Shown here: positions 38,230-46,758 of the stretch, one piece after another
How positions within the stretch are numbered: the stretch's first letter is position 1
Layout of the letters: each line of letters begins with the position of its first letter
Source of the DNA: Stieleria sp. JC731
Lineage (GTDB): Bacteria > Planctomycetota > Planctomycetia > Pirellulales > Pirellulaceae
Length of the DNA stretch: 64,000 nucleotides
Assembly (NCBI RefSeq): GCF_020966635.1
Contig: NZ_JAJKFQ010000005.1
Location: forward strand, 62,001-126,000
Reading direction: 5' to 3'
Translations under genes and position numbers: made by a program
The notes under the pieces: generated by a model
Databases searched by the model: none
Told to the model about the DNA's origin: nothing
Seen by the model: the letters and a program-made list of their open reading frames with translations, nothing else

Positions 38230-40461
38230 ATGATGACAACCTCGTTGCCCGAATGTGTTCGACAACGCGCAAGTCGACATGGCGATCGAACGGCAGTCAC
38301 GTTCCTGTCGGAAGACTACTTTTCCAAGCCACAATCGGACACTCAGGCAAATTCGCGATCGCAATCGTTGACCTATGCGGAACTCTATGCCAAGTCATTG
38401 GCGTTGGCGTCTGCTTTGCGAAAACGGCATCTCGACGGACCGATCGGTGACGGAACTGAGCAGCCGCGTGTGGCTTTATTGTTCCCACCGAGTATCGAAA
38501 GCATTATTGCCTTGTTGGGAACTCAACTCGCCGGATGTATCCCTGTTCCAAGTTCCTTCCCTCGCCCACACCGCGAAATTCCGCGGCTGAACGCTTCAGC
38601 AGACGATTGTCATCCCGCAGCATTGTTGACTGACCAAGCGACGTTTGATTCTCTTGCACATGACAAACTTGCCGAGTCCCTGCGTTGCAAACCGATCATC
38701 GCCATCGATTCAGTCCTGCAAGACAGTGCGGTAATCGACCTCGATGCAGAGGATGCAATCGTTCATCCGAATGCGACTTCACCCGAAGCGATCGCCTTGC
38801 TGCAATACACCAGCGGCAGTACCAGTGCTGCGCGCGGCGTCGTACTACGACATCGTCACCTGATGTCAAACTTGGAATCGATCCGCCAGGGGTTCGGTTT
38901 AGAACTGCCTTCGGACCAGTGTTCTGTTGATGACCCATCGATCGATGTGGGTGTCTTTTGGTTGCCTTTCTACCATGATATGGGACTCATTGGCGGTGTC
39001 TTGGCACCGCTCTATATCGGCGGTCATACGGTGCTGATGAGCCCACGGGCGTTTTTGGCACGGCCGATTCGTTGGTTGCAGGCGATCAGTGAATTTGGTG
39101 CCTCGATTTCAGGTGCACCAAACTTTGCTTACCAATTATGTGTGGATCGCATTCCTTCCGGTCATACGTCAGCGATCGACCTCAGCAAATTGCGACTCGC
39201 ATTCTGTGGCGCTGAACCGATTCAAGCACGAACCTTGGACGAGTTTTCACAGAGGTTTTCAGCCAACGGTTTTAAGCACGCTGCGTTCTACCCTTGCTAT
39301 GGACTGGCCGAGGCGACATTGCTGGTTGCCGGTGGGAAAACTGAACTCGAACCAACGACGCTAACACTCAAGAGAGATGACTTCCAGAAAGGCCTGATCA
39401 ATCCGCTTGACAAAACGACTGCGGCAAAACTCAGTCGAAAGGAAAAAATGCAACTGGTCGGATGTGGGAGTCAGGTTTGGAATACCGAAATCAGGATTGT
39501 CGACCCGGCCACCTTGACGGCTGTTTCGGAGGGAATGATCGGCGAGATTTGGGTCAAGGGGGGAAGTGTTTCGCAAGGGTACTGGGAAACTCAATCCGAT
39601 GTGGTACCCGACGGTAAAAACGACGACCTGCAAGCAAGATTCAACGTGTCACTTGCGTCTGGCGAGAACGGCTTTTGTCGATCCGGTGATCTAGGGTTTA
39701 TCTACAACGGCGACTTGTATGTGACCGGACGTCTGAAGGAGATGATTATTCTACGGGGGCGTAATCTCTATCCTCAGGACATTGAAGCGACCGTTCGGTT
39801 GGCAGTCGAGCAAACGCTTGATGGGCAAACCGATTTAACCTTCAACGATTTGGCTATGTGCCGATCGGCTGCATTCGCTGTCGCAGGCAATCGAGGCGAG
39901 TCATTGGCCATTGTTGTCGAGATGCCCCGGCAGCTTGATCAGCAAGATGAACTCTCCGAAATGGCTCGCGCGATTCGACATCGCATCATTGATGTTCATG
40001 ACGTTGATCCACAGCACATTTGGCTAGTTCGTCCGGCCACGATCGCGGTAACGACAAGCGGCAAAATTCGACGTGTTGATTGTCGCGCTTCGTTCGAAGA
40101 TAACTCGATCAAGACACGGTTTCGCTATGACCGCTCGGCTTATAGCGAACAAGCTCCCATACAATTCCCAACGCTGCCTTCGGAACCACTCGCCAAAGAT
40201 CAACCCAAAGTCCAGCAGGACATTGAAGATTGGATGGCACAGTGGCTCATCGCTCGCGCCGGCGTCAACCCGGACGACTATTGTCGCGATCGACCACTGA
40301 GCGACTTTGGCCTCGATAGCATGTCCGCGGTGGAGCTCAGTGGTGAAACCGAAGATTGGACGGGGGTAGCGTTAACACCGGAGGTCGCCACCGATAACCC
40401 GTCGGTCGAATCATTGAGCCGATTTATCGCCAACGGCTATATTGCATCGCGAGCGATTTAG
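38230..40461 (+). CDS. Fatty-acyl-AMP ligase fused to an acyl/peptidyl carrier domain
   Basis: 743 residues. Adenylation motifs: LQYTSGSTSAARGV (about 191-204), GAPNFAYQLC, LAFCGAEPI, YPCYGLAEATLL, then SGDLGFIYNGDLYVTGR and KEMIILRGRNLYPQDIE. These match fatty-acyl-AMP ligases rather than acyl-CoA synthetases. The C-terminal ~85 residues form a carrier domain with DFGLDSMSAVEL, where S697 is the phosphopantetheine site. It should activate a fatty acid as acyl-AMP and load it on its own carrier. In known systems the acyl chain then passes to a polyketide or peptide synthase, but none is in this window. ATGATG start, choice of first or second Met open. Confidence 0.88.
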   Translation: MMTTSLPECVRQRASRHGDRTAVTFLSEDYFSKPQSDTQANSRSQSLTYAELYAKSLALASALRKRHLDGPIGDGTEQPRVALLFPPSIESIIALLGTQLAGCIPVPSSFPRPHREIPRLNASADDCHPAALLTDQATFDSLAHDKLAESLRCKPIIAIDSVLQDSAVIDLDAEDAIVHPNATSPEAIALLQYTSGSTSAARGVVLRHRHLMSNLESIRQGFGLELPSDQCSVDDPSIDVGVFWLPFYHDMGLIGGVLAPLYIGGHTVLMSPRAFLARPIRWLQAISEFGASISGAPNFAYQLCVDRIPSGHTSAIDLSKLRLAFCGAEPIQARTLDEFSQRFSANGFKHAAFYPCYGLAEATLLVAGGKTELEPTTLTLKRDDFQKGLINPLDKTTAAKLSRKEKMQLVGCGSQVWNTEIRIVDPATLTAVSEGMIGEIWVKGGSVSQGYWETQSDVVPDGKNDDLQARFNVSLASGENGFCRSGDLGFIYNGDLYVTGRLKEMIILRGRNLYPQDIEATVRLAVEQTLDGQTDLTFNDLAMCRSAAFAVAGNRGESLAIVVEMPRQLDQQDELSEMARAIRHRIIDVHDVDPQHIWLVRPATIAVTTSGKIRRVDCRASFEDNSIKTRFRYDRSAYSEQAPIQFPTLPSEPLAKDQPKVQQDIEDWMAQWLIARAGVNPDDYCRDRPLSDFGLDSMSAVELSGETEDWTGVALTPEVATDNPSVESLSRFIANGYIASRAI

Positions 40462-40509
40462 TTGTCGCGATCACAAGGTGATTTGAAATGATTGCCGCAG
40501 GCATATCGG

Positions 40510-40549
40510 CAAAAGAAAACGCTCGCATGCTTTCGTTGCACGCGAGCGT
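40510..40549 (-). terminator. Rho-independent terminator of the small heme protein gene
   Basis: Plus-strand ACGCTCGCATGC (40519-40530) pairs with GCACGCGAGCGT (40538-40549) with one wobble and a 7-base loop; on the minus strand it is followed by TTTTCTTTT. It lies between two convergent genes and fits the minus-strand one. Confidence 0.8.
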
Positions 40550-40586
40550 CAATGTGGCTAAACGCCGTTCTCTTTGATGCGAGATC

Positions 40587-40961
40587 TTATTTGTGCTTGC
40601 TGTGGCAAGCTTTGCAATTGCTCGCCTTCTTTAGCATCGCTGCGGCATCTTCTTTGCCTTCTTTGGCAGCTTCGGCGGCCTTGACCAAGCTTTCGGTGAG
40701 CTTCTTCCAGCTCTCTTCATCACCCTTTTCGGGTTTGCTTTTGGCCATCGCGACCATCATTTCATGAAGCTTGGCGACTTCTTCTTCCGAAGCATCGCCG
40801 GAAGCGACTTTCTTCACCAGAGGGCCCTTGAAGGCCTCCTTCATGACTTGCTTGATGGTGTATTTTGGCTTTTCGCTATCTTCGGCGGCAAAGGCTGGTA
40901 GGCAAACCATAGTGGCGGCGATCGCAGCAACGAACGCCAACGAGAAACTCTTTCGCACCAT
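40587..40961 (-). CDS. Small exported c-type heme protein
   Basis: 124 residues from ATG at 40961, chosen because a clear Sec signal peptide follows (VRKSFSLAFVAAIAATMVCLPAFA, cleavage after about residue 26). The mature protein is helical and lysine/glutamate-rich, with a single heme motif CKACH (residues 116-120) near the C-terminus, a layout like cytochrome c-prime-type or small planctomycete cytochromes. It probably acts outside the cytoplasm in electron transfer or sensing. No distal ligand can be assigned. It has its own terminator, so is probably monocistronic. Confidence 0.8.
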   Translation of the reverse strand: MVRKSFSLAFVAAIAATMVCLPAFAAEDSEKPKYTIKQVMKEAFKGPLVKKVASGDASEEEVAKLHEMMVAMAKSKPEKGDEESWKKLTESLVKAAEAAKEGKEDAAAMLKKASNCKACHSKHK

Positions 40962-41208
40962 TTCGTGTCTCAAAATTGTGTTTTCAGAAACTACTGCAGC
41001 GCAATCGCCGCAGGGGACCAATTCTAGATATAGATGATGCCGATCAGGCCTGCCACATAATTGGCTTTCCAGCGAACAAAAACCACCAAAAACTTCGGCA
41101 CTTTTTCGATGGCCCGTTTTGTATGTTGGCGCCGCCGATAACAATGTGGAACGCGATGGGGAATGATCGCCGACCTCCACAAACTGATTCGTCACCAAAT
41201 CGAACCGA

Positions 41209-42291
41209 ATGAACCCGTTGCAAAGTAGGCCCACACGAGGGCACTTGATTCGTGATCGACGTCTCGGCCTCGGTTTAACTCGACAAGACGTCGCAAATGC
41301 TGCAGGAGTCTCCGTGTCATTTGTTGACGCGGTGGAATCAGGACAGGTAACCAGTGAGTTTGCTTCGCTGGAAAATCTTGGGGGGATCCTCGGTTTACAG
41401 ATCAACGAGATGGTTGCCGCTGGCGAAGGAATTCGGCCAACTGACAGTGCGTTTGCAAACTGGCCATGGAGTCTAAGTGGTTATATCCAAAGCCACTTGT
41501 TGCCGATTCAAGACGCCTATTGTGTCAGCGAAAACGATGCTCGCAATTCGATCGCCAAGATGAGGGATAGCTGGGAAGTCCATTTGCAAAACGCCAGCGA
41601 GGATGTCGCCGAATTCCGTATTGCCGATCGTCTCTTGGACAAAGAACGGGAACGCTATATCGATCGTTATTTGGGCGTTTGGCGTAAGAATGATGAAGCG
41701 GTCCTGCACGCGACGGTCGATGAACGCCGCGTCGGTTTGTCAGTCGTTCTTCCCGTTACCGACCGTGCGTACGAGGCACTGCGATCGGGGAAAATCTCAT
41801 TCATGGATATCGGGCACGAAGATATCCTTCCCGAAAGCCAAAACATCGTTCTTGATTCCGCCGTCGAGTTTCCGCTCGACGACCAGATTCCCGCAAAGCG
41901 AGTGGCCAATGCGATTAGCTTTGCCGTGTTCTATCAAATCGCCGTGTTGTCGGTGGATCCGTCGGCCGATGATTTTCGGTTGATTTCGTTCGCAGCCAGT
42001 TCAACCAATATTCAACGATTGGCCGCGATCGGATTTGTTGACCAAGAAATTCAGATGCCCGACTACGGCTACCAGATTTGTGAGTTCTTGGCCAACAATG
42101 CAGACCTGTCCCACAACGTTCGCGAACGCAGCGAATCGTTGTCCTTCTTTGCCGGAATGTTTCGTCGTTGGGTTGCGGGAGATCGCGCGGTACGACGCAA
42201 GCGGCGAATGATCCTTGGAGCGATCTCCATCTTTCAAAAAATCGTCAAGTCCCGGCGTCGCGATCGAACGCTGGACGCAAAAGTGGGGTGA
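41209..42291 (+). CDS. XRE-type helix-turn-helix protein with a large unknown C-terminal domain
   Basis: 360 residues. Residues ~12-66 are a Cro/C1-type helix-turn-helix: RDRRLGLGLTRQDVANAAGV followed by SVSFVDAVESGQ. The remaining ~290 residues have no family I recognise; they are soluble, mixed alpha/beta, and end in a basic segment (RRWVAGDRAVRRKRRM). The C-terminal part may sense a ligand or contact another protein. It stands between two genes of unrelated function, so no regulon can be inferred. Ends seven bases from the convergent lyase gene. Confidence 0.7.
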   Translation: MNPLQSRPTRGHLIRDRRLGLGLTRQDVANAAGVSVSFVDAVESGQVTSEFASLENLGGILGLQINEMVAAGEGIRPTDSAFANWPWSLSGYIQSHLLPIQDAYCVSENDARNSIAKMRDSWEVHLQNASEDVAEFRIADRLLDKERERYIDRYLGVWRKNDEAVLHATVDERRVGLSVVLPVTDRAYEALRSGKISFMDIGHEDILPESQNIVLDSAVEFPLDDQIPAKRVANAISFAVFYQIAVLSVDPSADDFRLISFAASSTNIQRLAAIGFVDQEIQMPDYGYQICEFLANNADLSHNVRERSESLSFFAGMFRRWVAGDRAVRRKRRMILGAISIFQKIVKSRRRDRTLDAKVG

Positions 42292-42298
42292 TTTGTCT

Positions 42299-43666
42299 TT
42301 ATTGCTTTTTGGTGTTTTCGAATTTCGACCAAGTGATCCCGGTCGCGTTCAGAAAACCTAGATCTGGCGTTCGGCTCGATGCCAAGCGAGCGGCTTTGCC
42401 AGATTTGAAAATGATCCCATCAGGTACAGGGACAATTCCGAGCGATTGGCCACTTGCGATGTTGGACTGCCATACCGTATTCACCGCGCGGTCATGCTCG
42501 AAGACCACCGCCGACTTTGGATTCGCAATCCAAATGTTGTTTCTGAACGTGCAGTCCTGCGGTGCAACTGACGACGAGGGCGAGTCTTTGTCCGCGTATC
42601 CAATCACAACGCTTTGTCGGCATTCGATTGCCACGTTGTCTTGGATGATTGCCCGGCGAACGGGCGAGTAGCCGTTGTCTGGCGAATTCGCGATCCCATT
42701 CTGTAATACCAAGGCCCCTCGTGCATCCGTTCCGTCCAATCGATCAAAGTGATTCGCGGTGACAATGTGGTCATCGCCGATGACCCGCACGCCACCGGTA
42801 TGCTTCACCCCGTTTCCGAGAAAGACGTTTTCGGTGACCTGGCATCGATGGCCATGACGGAGTGATAGTGTGCCCCTTACTTCTTCGAAAACATTTTTAC
42901 GGTAGAGGTTTTCGCAAGACTTGTTCGAGATGCATTCTGCTTCGCCGTCGCAGTGGACAAAGTGATTGAATTCGATCCGGCACTTGGCGTTGACGTGATG
43001 GGTCTTGCTGTCACCGATGCGAATGGTCTCTCCTCCATTGCGTCCCAGAGGCGGCCGGTGTCCGAAATCGTTGTGATGGATGTGATGGCCGGCCAAAGTG
43101 TTTTCTTCCAGCCACACAACTAACGAGGTGCCGCGACTCTTTTTGCCTTCGATATGGCAATGGTCAAATTCGTTTCCCGAACCATAGATCCCAATCCAAC
43201 GTGAATCCATCTTGCCCGGGTCGAAGTCATCGTCTTCGATGAATAAACAGTCCGTCACGCGGCAATGGTGCGCATGATTCTTAGAATCTTCACGGAACTG
43301 AAGCCAGTCGCTGATTTGTTCGATGTTACGAAATTCCATTCCTGAGACCACCAGATAAGAACCTCCGATTCGCACACGAGATTTCCCGGTGACGGTCAAA
43401 CCGCCTGGCGTTTCGGGATGGATGTGAATCGGTGCGGCAGCGCTCCCTGCACCGACAATTGACAGAAGCTCATCACGCCATATCCCATCTTCAATAACGA
43501 TCTCATCTCCTGGCTGAGCGTTCGCAACGGCGCTGGCCAAAGCTTTTGCGTCTGAAACGATGGTGGTGTTGGCCAGCGCTTGTGTCGCGAAGGTGATTGA
43601 AAGAATGAACGCACAATAAAACGATCGAAATGAATGTTGGCGTTTCAACCTGGTTGCTCTTCTCAC
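42299..43666 (-). CDS. PL6-family polysaccharide lyase (alginate lyase/chondroitinase B type), exported
   Basis: 455 residues from GTG at 43666, chosen because AGAAGG lies five to six bases upstream and a signal peptide follows (basic n-region, then FYCAFILSITFATQALA); an ATG at 43714 would add 16 residues. The body is a right-handed beta-helix with PL6 signature blocks: RNGGETIRIGDS, HCDGEAECISNKSCEN with catalytic Lys in SNKS, and GTLSLRHGHR with catalytic Arg. These enzymes cleave uronic-acid polymers by beta-elimination. Alginate, dermatan or chondroitin are possible substrates; the sequence does not decide. Divergent from an esterase gene 420 bases away. Confidence 0.9.
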   Translation of the reverse strand: MRRATRLKRQHSFRSFYCAFILSITFATQALANTTIVSDAKALASAVANAQPGDEIVIEDGIWRDELLSIVGAGSAAAPIHIHPETPGGLTVTGKSRVRIGGSYLVVSGMEFRNIEQISDWLQFREDSKNHAHHCRVTDCLFIEDDDFDPGKMDSRWIGIYGSGNEFDHCHIEGKKSRGTSLVVWLEENTLAGHHIHHNDFGHRPPLGRNGGETIRIGDSKTHHVNAKCRIEFNHFVHCDGEAECISNKSCENLYRKNVFEEVRGTLSLRHGHRCQVTENVFLGNGVKHTGGVRVIGDDHIVTANHFDRLDGTDARGALVLQNGIANSPDNGYSPVRRAIIQDNVAIECRQSVVIGYADKDSPSSSVAPQDCTFRNNIWIANPKSAVVFEHDRAVNTVWQSNIASGQSLGIVPVPDGIIFKSGKAARLASSRTPDLGFLNATGITWSKFENTKKQ

Positions 43667-44086
43667 GAGGGCCTTCTGTTGTCCAATTCCAGGGACCAAT
43701 GATAGCGAAAACACCGTGCGGATTTGAAGGGTTTCAGCTTTGCCATGGCCTGTTCATCCAATTGGTATTATCGGAGCAGACTTTTCCAATGGACGTAAAT
43801 TGATGCAGTCAGTTTGCGAGCGAAAAATGCACAGACCTATCGCCAACACCGGTTCCGCGAATTGAGAGGCCCACCCAGCAAAGGTGTTGGTGTAAAATCT
43901 CACCGCTACCGGAGACGGAAGTCGCTTTTGCAATGGCTGATTGGATCGTCTCTTTTGAAGGCAGCGACTTGAAACATCTCGCAAGTCATACGACTTGCTT
44001 TCAGCCGTTGTGATAACCGGGCACGGAAAGTGATCGATGCGGGATGAGTGCCATTCGGTTCTGCGAACTTTTAAAAGGAACGACTC
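43667..44086. other. Divergent promoter region between the PL6 lyase and the dual esterase
   Basis: 420 bases without a gene. It must hold control elements for both directions. An 8-base palindrome CCAATTGG is present in the sequence near 43759 but I cannot identify an operator. No recognisable riboswitch or terminator. Confidence 0.4.
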
Positions 44087-45742
44087 ATGCGTTTGGCTAT
44101 GTTGTTTGGTTCTCTTATCGCGATGATGTTGGTGCCTAGCCAGGCATTTGCGCAGCGGGTTCCACCGAGCGAATGGAAGTGGGTTGATAAGAATATCGCC
44201 GAGTCTTGTCAGCATGCGACATTGTTCAGTAAGTCGATGCAGCGAGAGATTGGGTACAGCATCTTTCTGCCGCCAAGCTATAAAGAATCGGGCGATCGGC
44301 GATATCCAGTCGTCTACTATCTTCACGGAGCAAGCGGCAGTGAATCATCGTCTCGCGAATTTGCATGGGCCGTTCAGAAGGCAATTGCCGAAGGTGCCAT
44401 TGAAGAAACAATCTATGTCTTTCCAAATGGTGGGCACTATAGCGGCTATCGCGATTGGGATGACGAAAGCGTCCTGGCGGAAACTTGGATCATCCGAGAA
44501 CTGATTCCGCATATCGATGCGACCTATCGTACCTTGGATGATCGTAGCAAAAGGGCTTTGTGTGGATGGTCAATGGGCGGCGGAGGCTCGCTGCGTTTTC
44601 TGACGAAGTATCCAGAAATGTTTTGTGCGGCGGCGACAATGAGTGCGGCAGTGCAAATGCGTGGAGGTGATCCGGCGGACTCAGCAAGTGCTCACGCAAA
44701 AAAGAATGCGGAGTTGCTTCGCGGGCGAGTCGGAATCTGGATGGCTGTCGGCGAAGACGATCGCCTCAAAGATGGCAACGAGGCTTTCTCTAAAACATTG
44801 GACGATCTGGACATCGTTCACACGCTGACCATTCTTCCTGACACCGGTCACAATCTCGGCCAAATGTCCGCGAAGTTTCACCGCGACATCGTTCTGATGT
44901 TGGACCAGAATCTAAACGGCTCCAAGGCACCCGGCAACAGCAGCAACGCCAATGTCGATTCAGTAAAGTTAATTTATGATGAGCCTTACAAGTCGGGCGA
45001 AGGACTTAGCGATTACGAACAGGAGCGTTGCAAACTGGATTGGTATTTGCCAACCGACAGGAAAGGTTTTCCAACGCTCGTTTGGTTTCATGGCGGCGGT
45101 TTGCGCAATGGACACAAGGGCGACGATATCGCAGTTTCCGTTGCAAATCGGTTTGCCTCCGAAGGTATCGCAGTCGCTTCGATCAACTATCGCCTGTCAC
45201 CCAAGGTGAGCTATCCGGCCTACACCGAAGACGCGGCAGCAGCGGTTGCCTATGTTCGTCGTTCCGTTGAAAAGCATGGCGGTGAACCGGACCTGATCTT
45301 TGTTTCTGGTCATTCTGCCGGTGGCTATCTCGCCGCGATGGTTGGATTGCATCCACAGCTGCTGGCCGACAGAGGTTTAAAACGATCGGATATTGCCGGC
45401 TTCATACCGGTCGCCGGCCAAATGGTAACCCATTCCACTGTTCGCGCTGAACGTGGTGTCGCACGCACGCAGCCGATCATTGATGACGCGGCACCGGCAT
45501 ACCATGTCACGCCCCTCGCGTCACCGTTTCTCTGCTTTGCCGGCGACCAAGATTTGCCTGCTCGCAGTGAAGAAAACCGGTACTTCGCAGCGGTGATGAA
45601 GAACGCAGGACACGATTCTACTCGCTTTATCGAAGTCGCAGACCGGGATCACGGGACGGTCGCTAGCGAAATGGGGCAGCCTGACGATTTGGTTGCCAGT
45701 GAGATCCTAAACTTCATCGGCGAAATTTCTGCTGCAAAGTAG
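44087..45742 (+). CDS. Exported dual-domain esterase (two alpha/beta-hydrolase modules)
   Basis: 551 residues; start supported by AAAAGGA eight bases upstream and a signal peptide (RLAMLFGSLIAMMLVPSQAFA). Module 1 (about 50-270) is esterase-D/feruloyl-esterase-like: LHGASG, nucleophile S162 in CGWSMGGG, acid region VGEDDR, His in PDTGHNLG. A Ser/Asn-rich linker follows (about 275-293). Module 2 (about 300-545) is acetyl-esterase-like: WFHGGG oxyanion motif, S410 in SGHSAGG, then GDQDLP and DRDHGT. Both triads look complete. It probably removes acetyl or other acyl groups from polysaccharides. Followed by an isomerase-like gene on the same strand. Confidence 0.85.
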   Translation: MRLAMLFGSLIAMMLVPSQAFAQRVPPSEWKWVDKNIAESCQHATLFSKSMQREIGYSIFLPPSYKESGDRRYPVVYYLHGASGSESSSREFAWAVQKAIAEGAIEETIYVFPNGGHYSGYRDWDDESVLAETWIIRELIPHIDATYRTLDDRSKRALCGWSMGGGGSLRFLTKYPEMFCAAATMSAAVQMRGGDPADSASAHAKKNAELLRGRVGIWMAVGEDDRLKDGNEAFSKTLDDLDIVHTLTILPDTGHNLGQMSAKFHRDIVLMLDQNLNGSKAPGNSSNANVDSVKLIYDEPYKSGEGLSDYEQERCKLDWYLPTDRKGFPTLVWFHGGGLRNGHKGDDIAVSVANRFASEGIAVASINYRLSPKVSYPAYTEDAAAAVAYVRRSVEKHGGEPDLIFVSGHSAGGYLAAMVGLHPQLLADRGLKRSDIAGFIPVAGQMVTHSTVRAERGVARTQPIIDDAAPAYHVTPLASPFLCFAGDQDLPARSEENRYFAAVMKNAGHDSTRFIEVADRDHGTVASEMGQPDDLVASEILNFIGEISAAK

Positions 45743-45867
45743 TCTTCATAACGCGGCAAGGAAGCCACAAGACTATGTCACCGCAGTGTCTGCCGACCAA
45801 CGATTGATCAAAGCTTGTTTGTGTCCGACGCATCCGCAACAGATTTGGAGTTTGGAGAGGAATCGTT

Positions 45868-46758
45868 ATGAACTCGAACTTGATCAACCGTCGACGTTTA
45901 CTCGCTGCCGGAGTCGGCGCCGCTATCGCTGCACCTGCTGTTTCGGCACAGCAGATTCCCAGCGAAGGTTATGTGCGAACAGCCATCGCAACCATCTGTT
46001 GCGATGGGTTTGGAGACGAAGATTTTCGATACGCCTTTGAATCAATTCCAAAATTGGGTGTGGGATATGTTGAGTTCAACTGTTGGTATCCCCGTAACTT
46101 GACTCCTCGCGGTTTGCAAAGCATTCGTCATCGATCTGATCAAGCAAATCTGACTCCGATCAGCATCCAAGCGAGTTCATTTGGTGGCGGTTCAAATCAC
46201 GAGGTTTCGAAAGAAGTTTCGAGACTTCTTTGGTTGATCGAAGCGTGTGATCGTCTCGGCTGTGACATGATCAAATGCACTGGCGGCAGGCGAGGGCAAG
46301 CTGGGGGGCTGGACTCTTTGGTTCAAGTGCTCAAGGCGATCGCACCCGAAGCAGAGCGCCGAGGCAAACGAATTGTCTTGGAAAACCACCATCGAAACGT
46401 GATCGAGTTTCCTGATGACTACGACTACATCTTTGGGAAAATCGACTCGCCGAGCATCGGAATGTGTTTTGACATGGGGCATTTCGCCCGATCAGGTGTC
46501 TCCATGGAACCGCTGATCGATCGCTGGCACAAGAAGATTTATGAGATCGATGTGAAAGATGCAGATGCGGTAGACGGGAAGAAGTTTGTCCGTTTCGGAA
46601 CGGGCATTGTTGACTGCGAAGGCATCATTGCCCAATGCATCGAACGAGGTTACCAAGGCTACTTGGTATTAGAGCTTTCGTTGATTGATCGGGCTACCAT
46701 GCTGGATGACCTGCATGCCGGATTAGAAATTACAAGACGCTTTGAAAGGAATGGCTGA
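45868..46758 (+). CDS. Tat-exported sugar phosphate isomerase/epimerase-like (AP endonuclease 2 family) protein
   Basis: 296 residues; GGAGAGGA lies about 6-8 bases before the ATG. The N-terminus NRRRLLAAGVGAAIAAPAVSA is a twin-arginine signal. The rest is a xylose-isomerase-like TIM barrel with metal-ligand motifs VLENHHRN, MCFDMGHFA, and VLELSLID. Substrate not predictable; related planctomycete and Bacteroidetes proteins act on oxidised sugars. Its TGA overlaps the ATG of the next gene (TGATG), so it is translated with a PVC dehydrogenase; this suggests both act on one periplasmic sugar. Confidence 0.85.
   Translation: MNSNLINRRRLLAAGVGAAIAAPAVSAQQIPSEGYVRTAIATICCDGFGDEDFRYAFESIPKLGVGYVEFNCWYPRNLTPRGLQSIRHRSDQANLTPISIQASSFGGGSNHEVSKEVSRLLWLIEACDRLGCDMIKCTGGRRGQAGGLDSLVQVLKAIAPEAERRGKRIVLENHHRNVIEFPDDYDYIFGKIDSPSIGMCFDMGHFARSGVSMEPLIDRWHKKIYEIDVKDADAVDGKKFVRFGTGIVDCEGIIAQCIERGYQGYLVLELSLIDRATMLDDLHAGLEITRRFERNG

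Noticed and set aside
40962-41405. N-terminal extension of the small heme protein
   Set aside because: The frame is open further upstream but this part is antisense to the XRE gene and lies before a clear signal peptide starting at 40961.
43754-44326. Minus-strand open frame of 190 codons across the lyase/esterase divergent region
   Set aside because: It overlaps the esterase start in antisense and has no domain.
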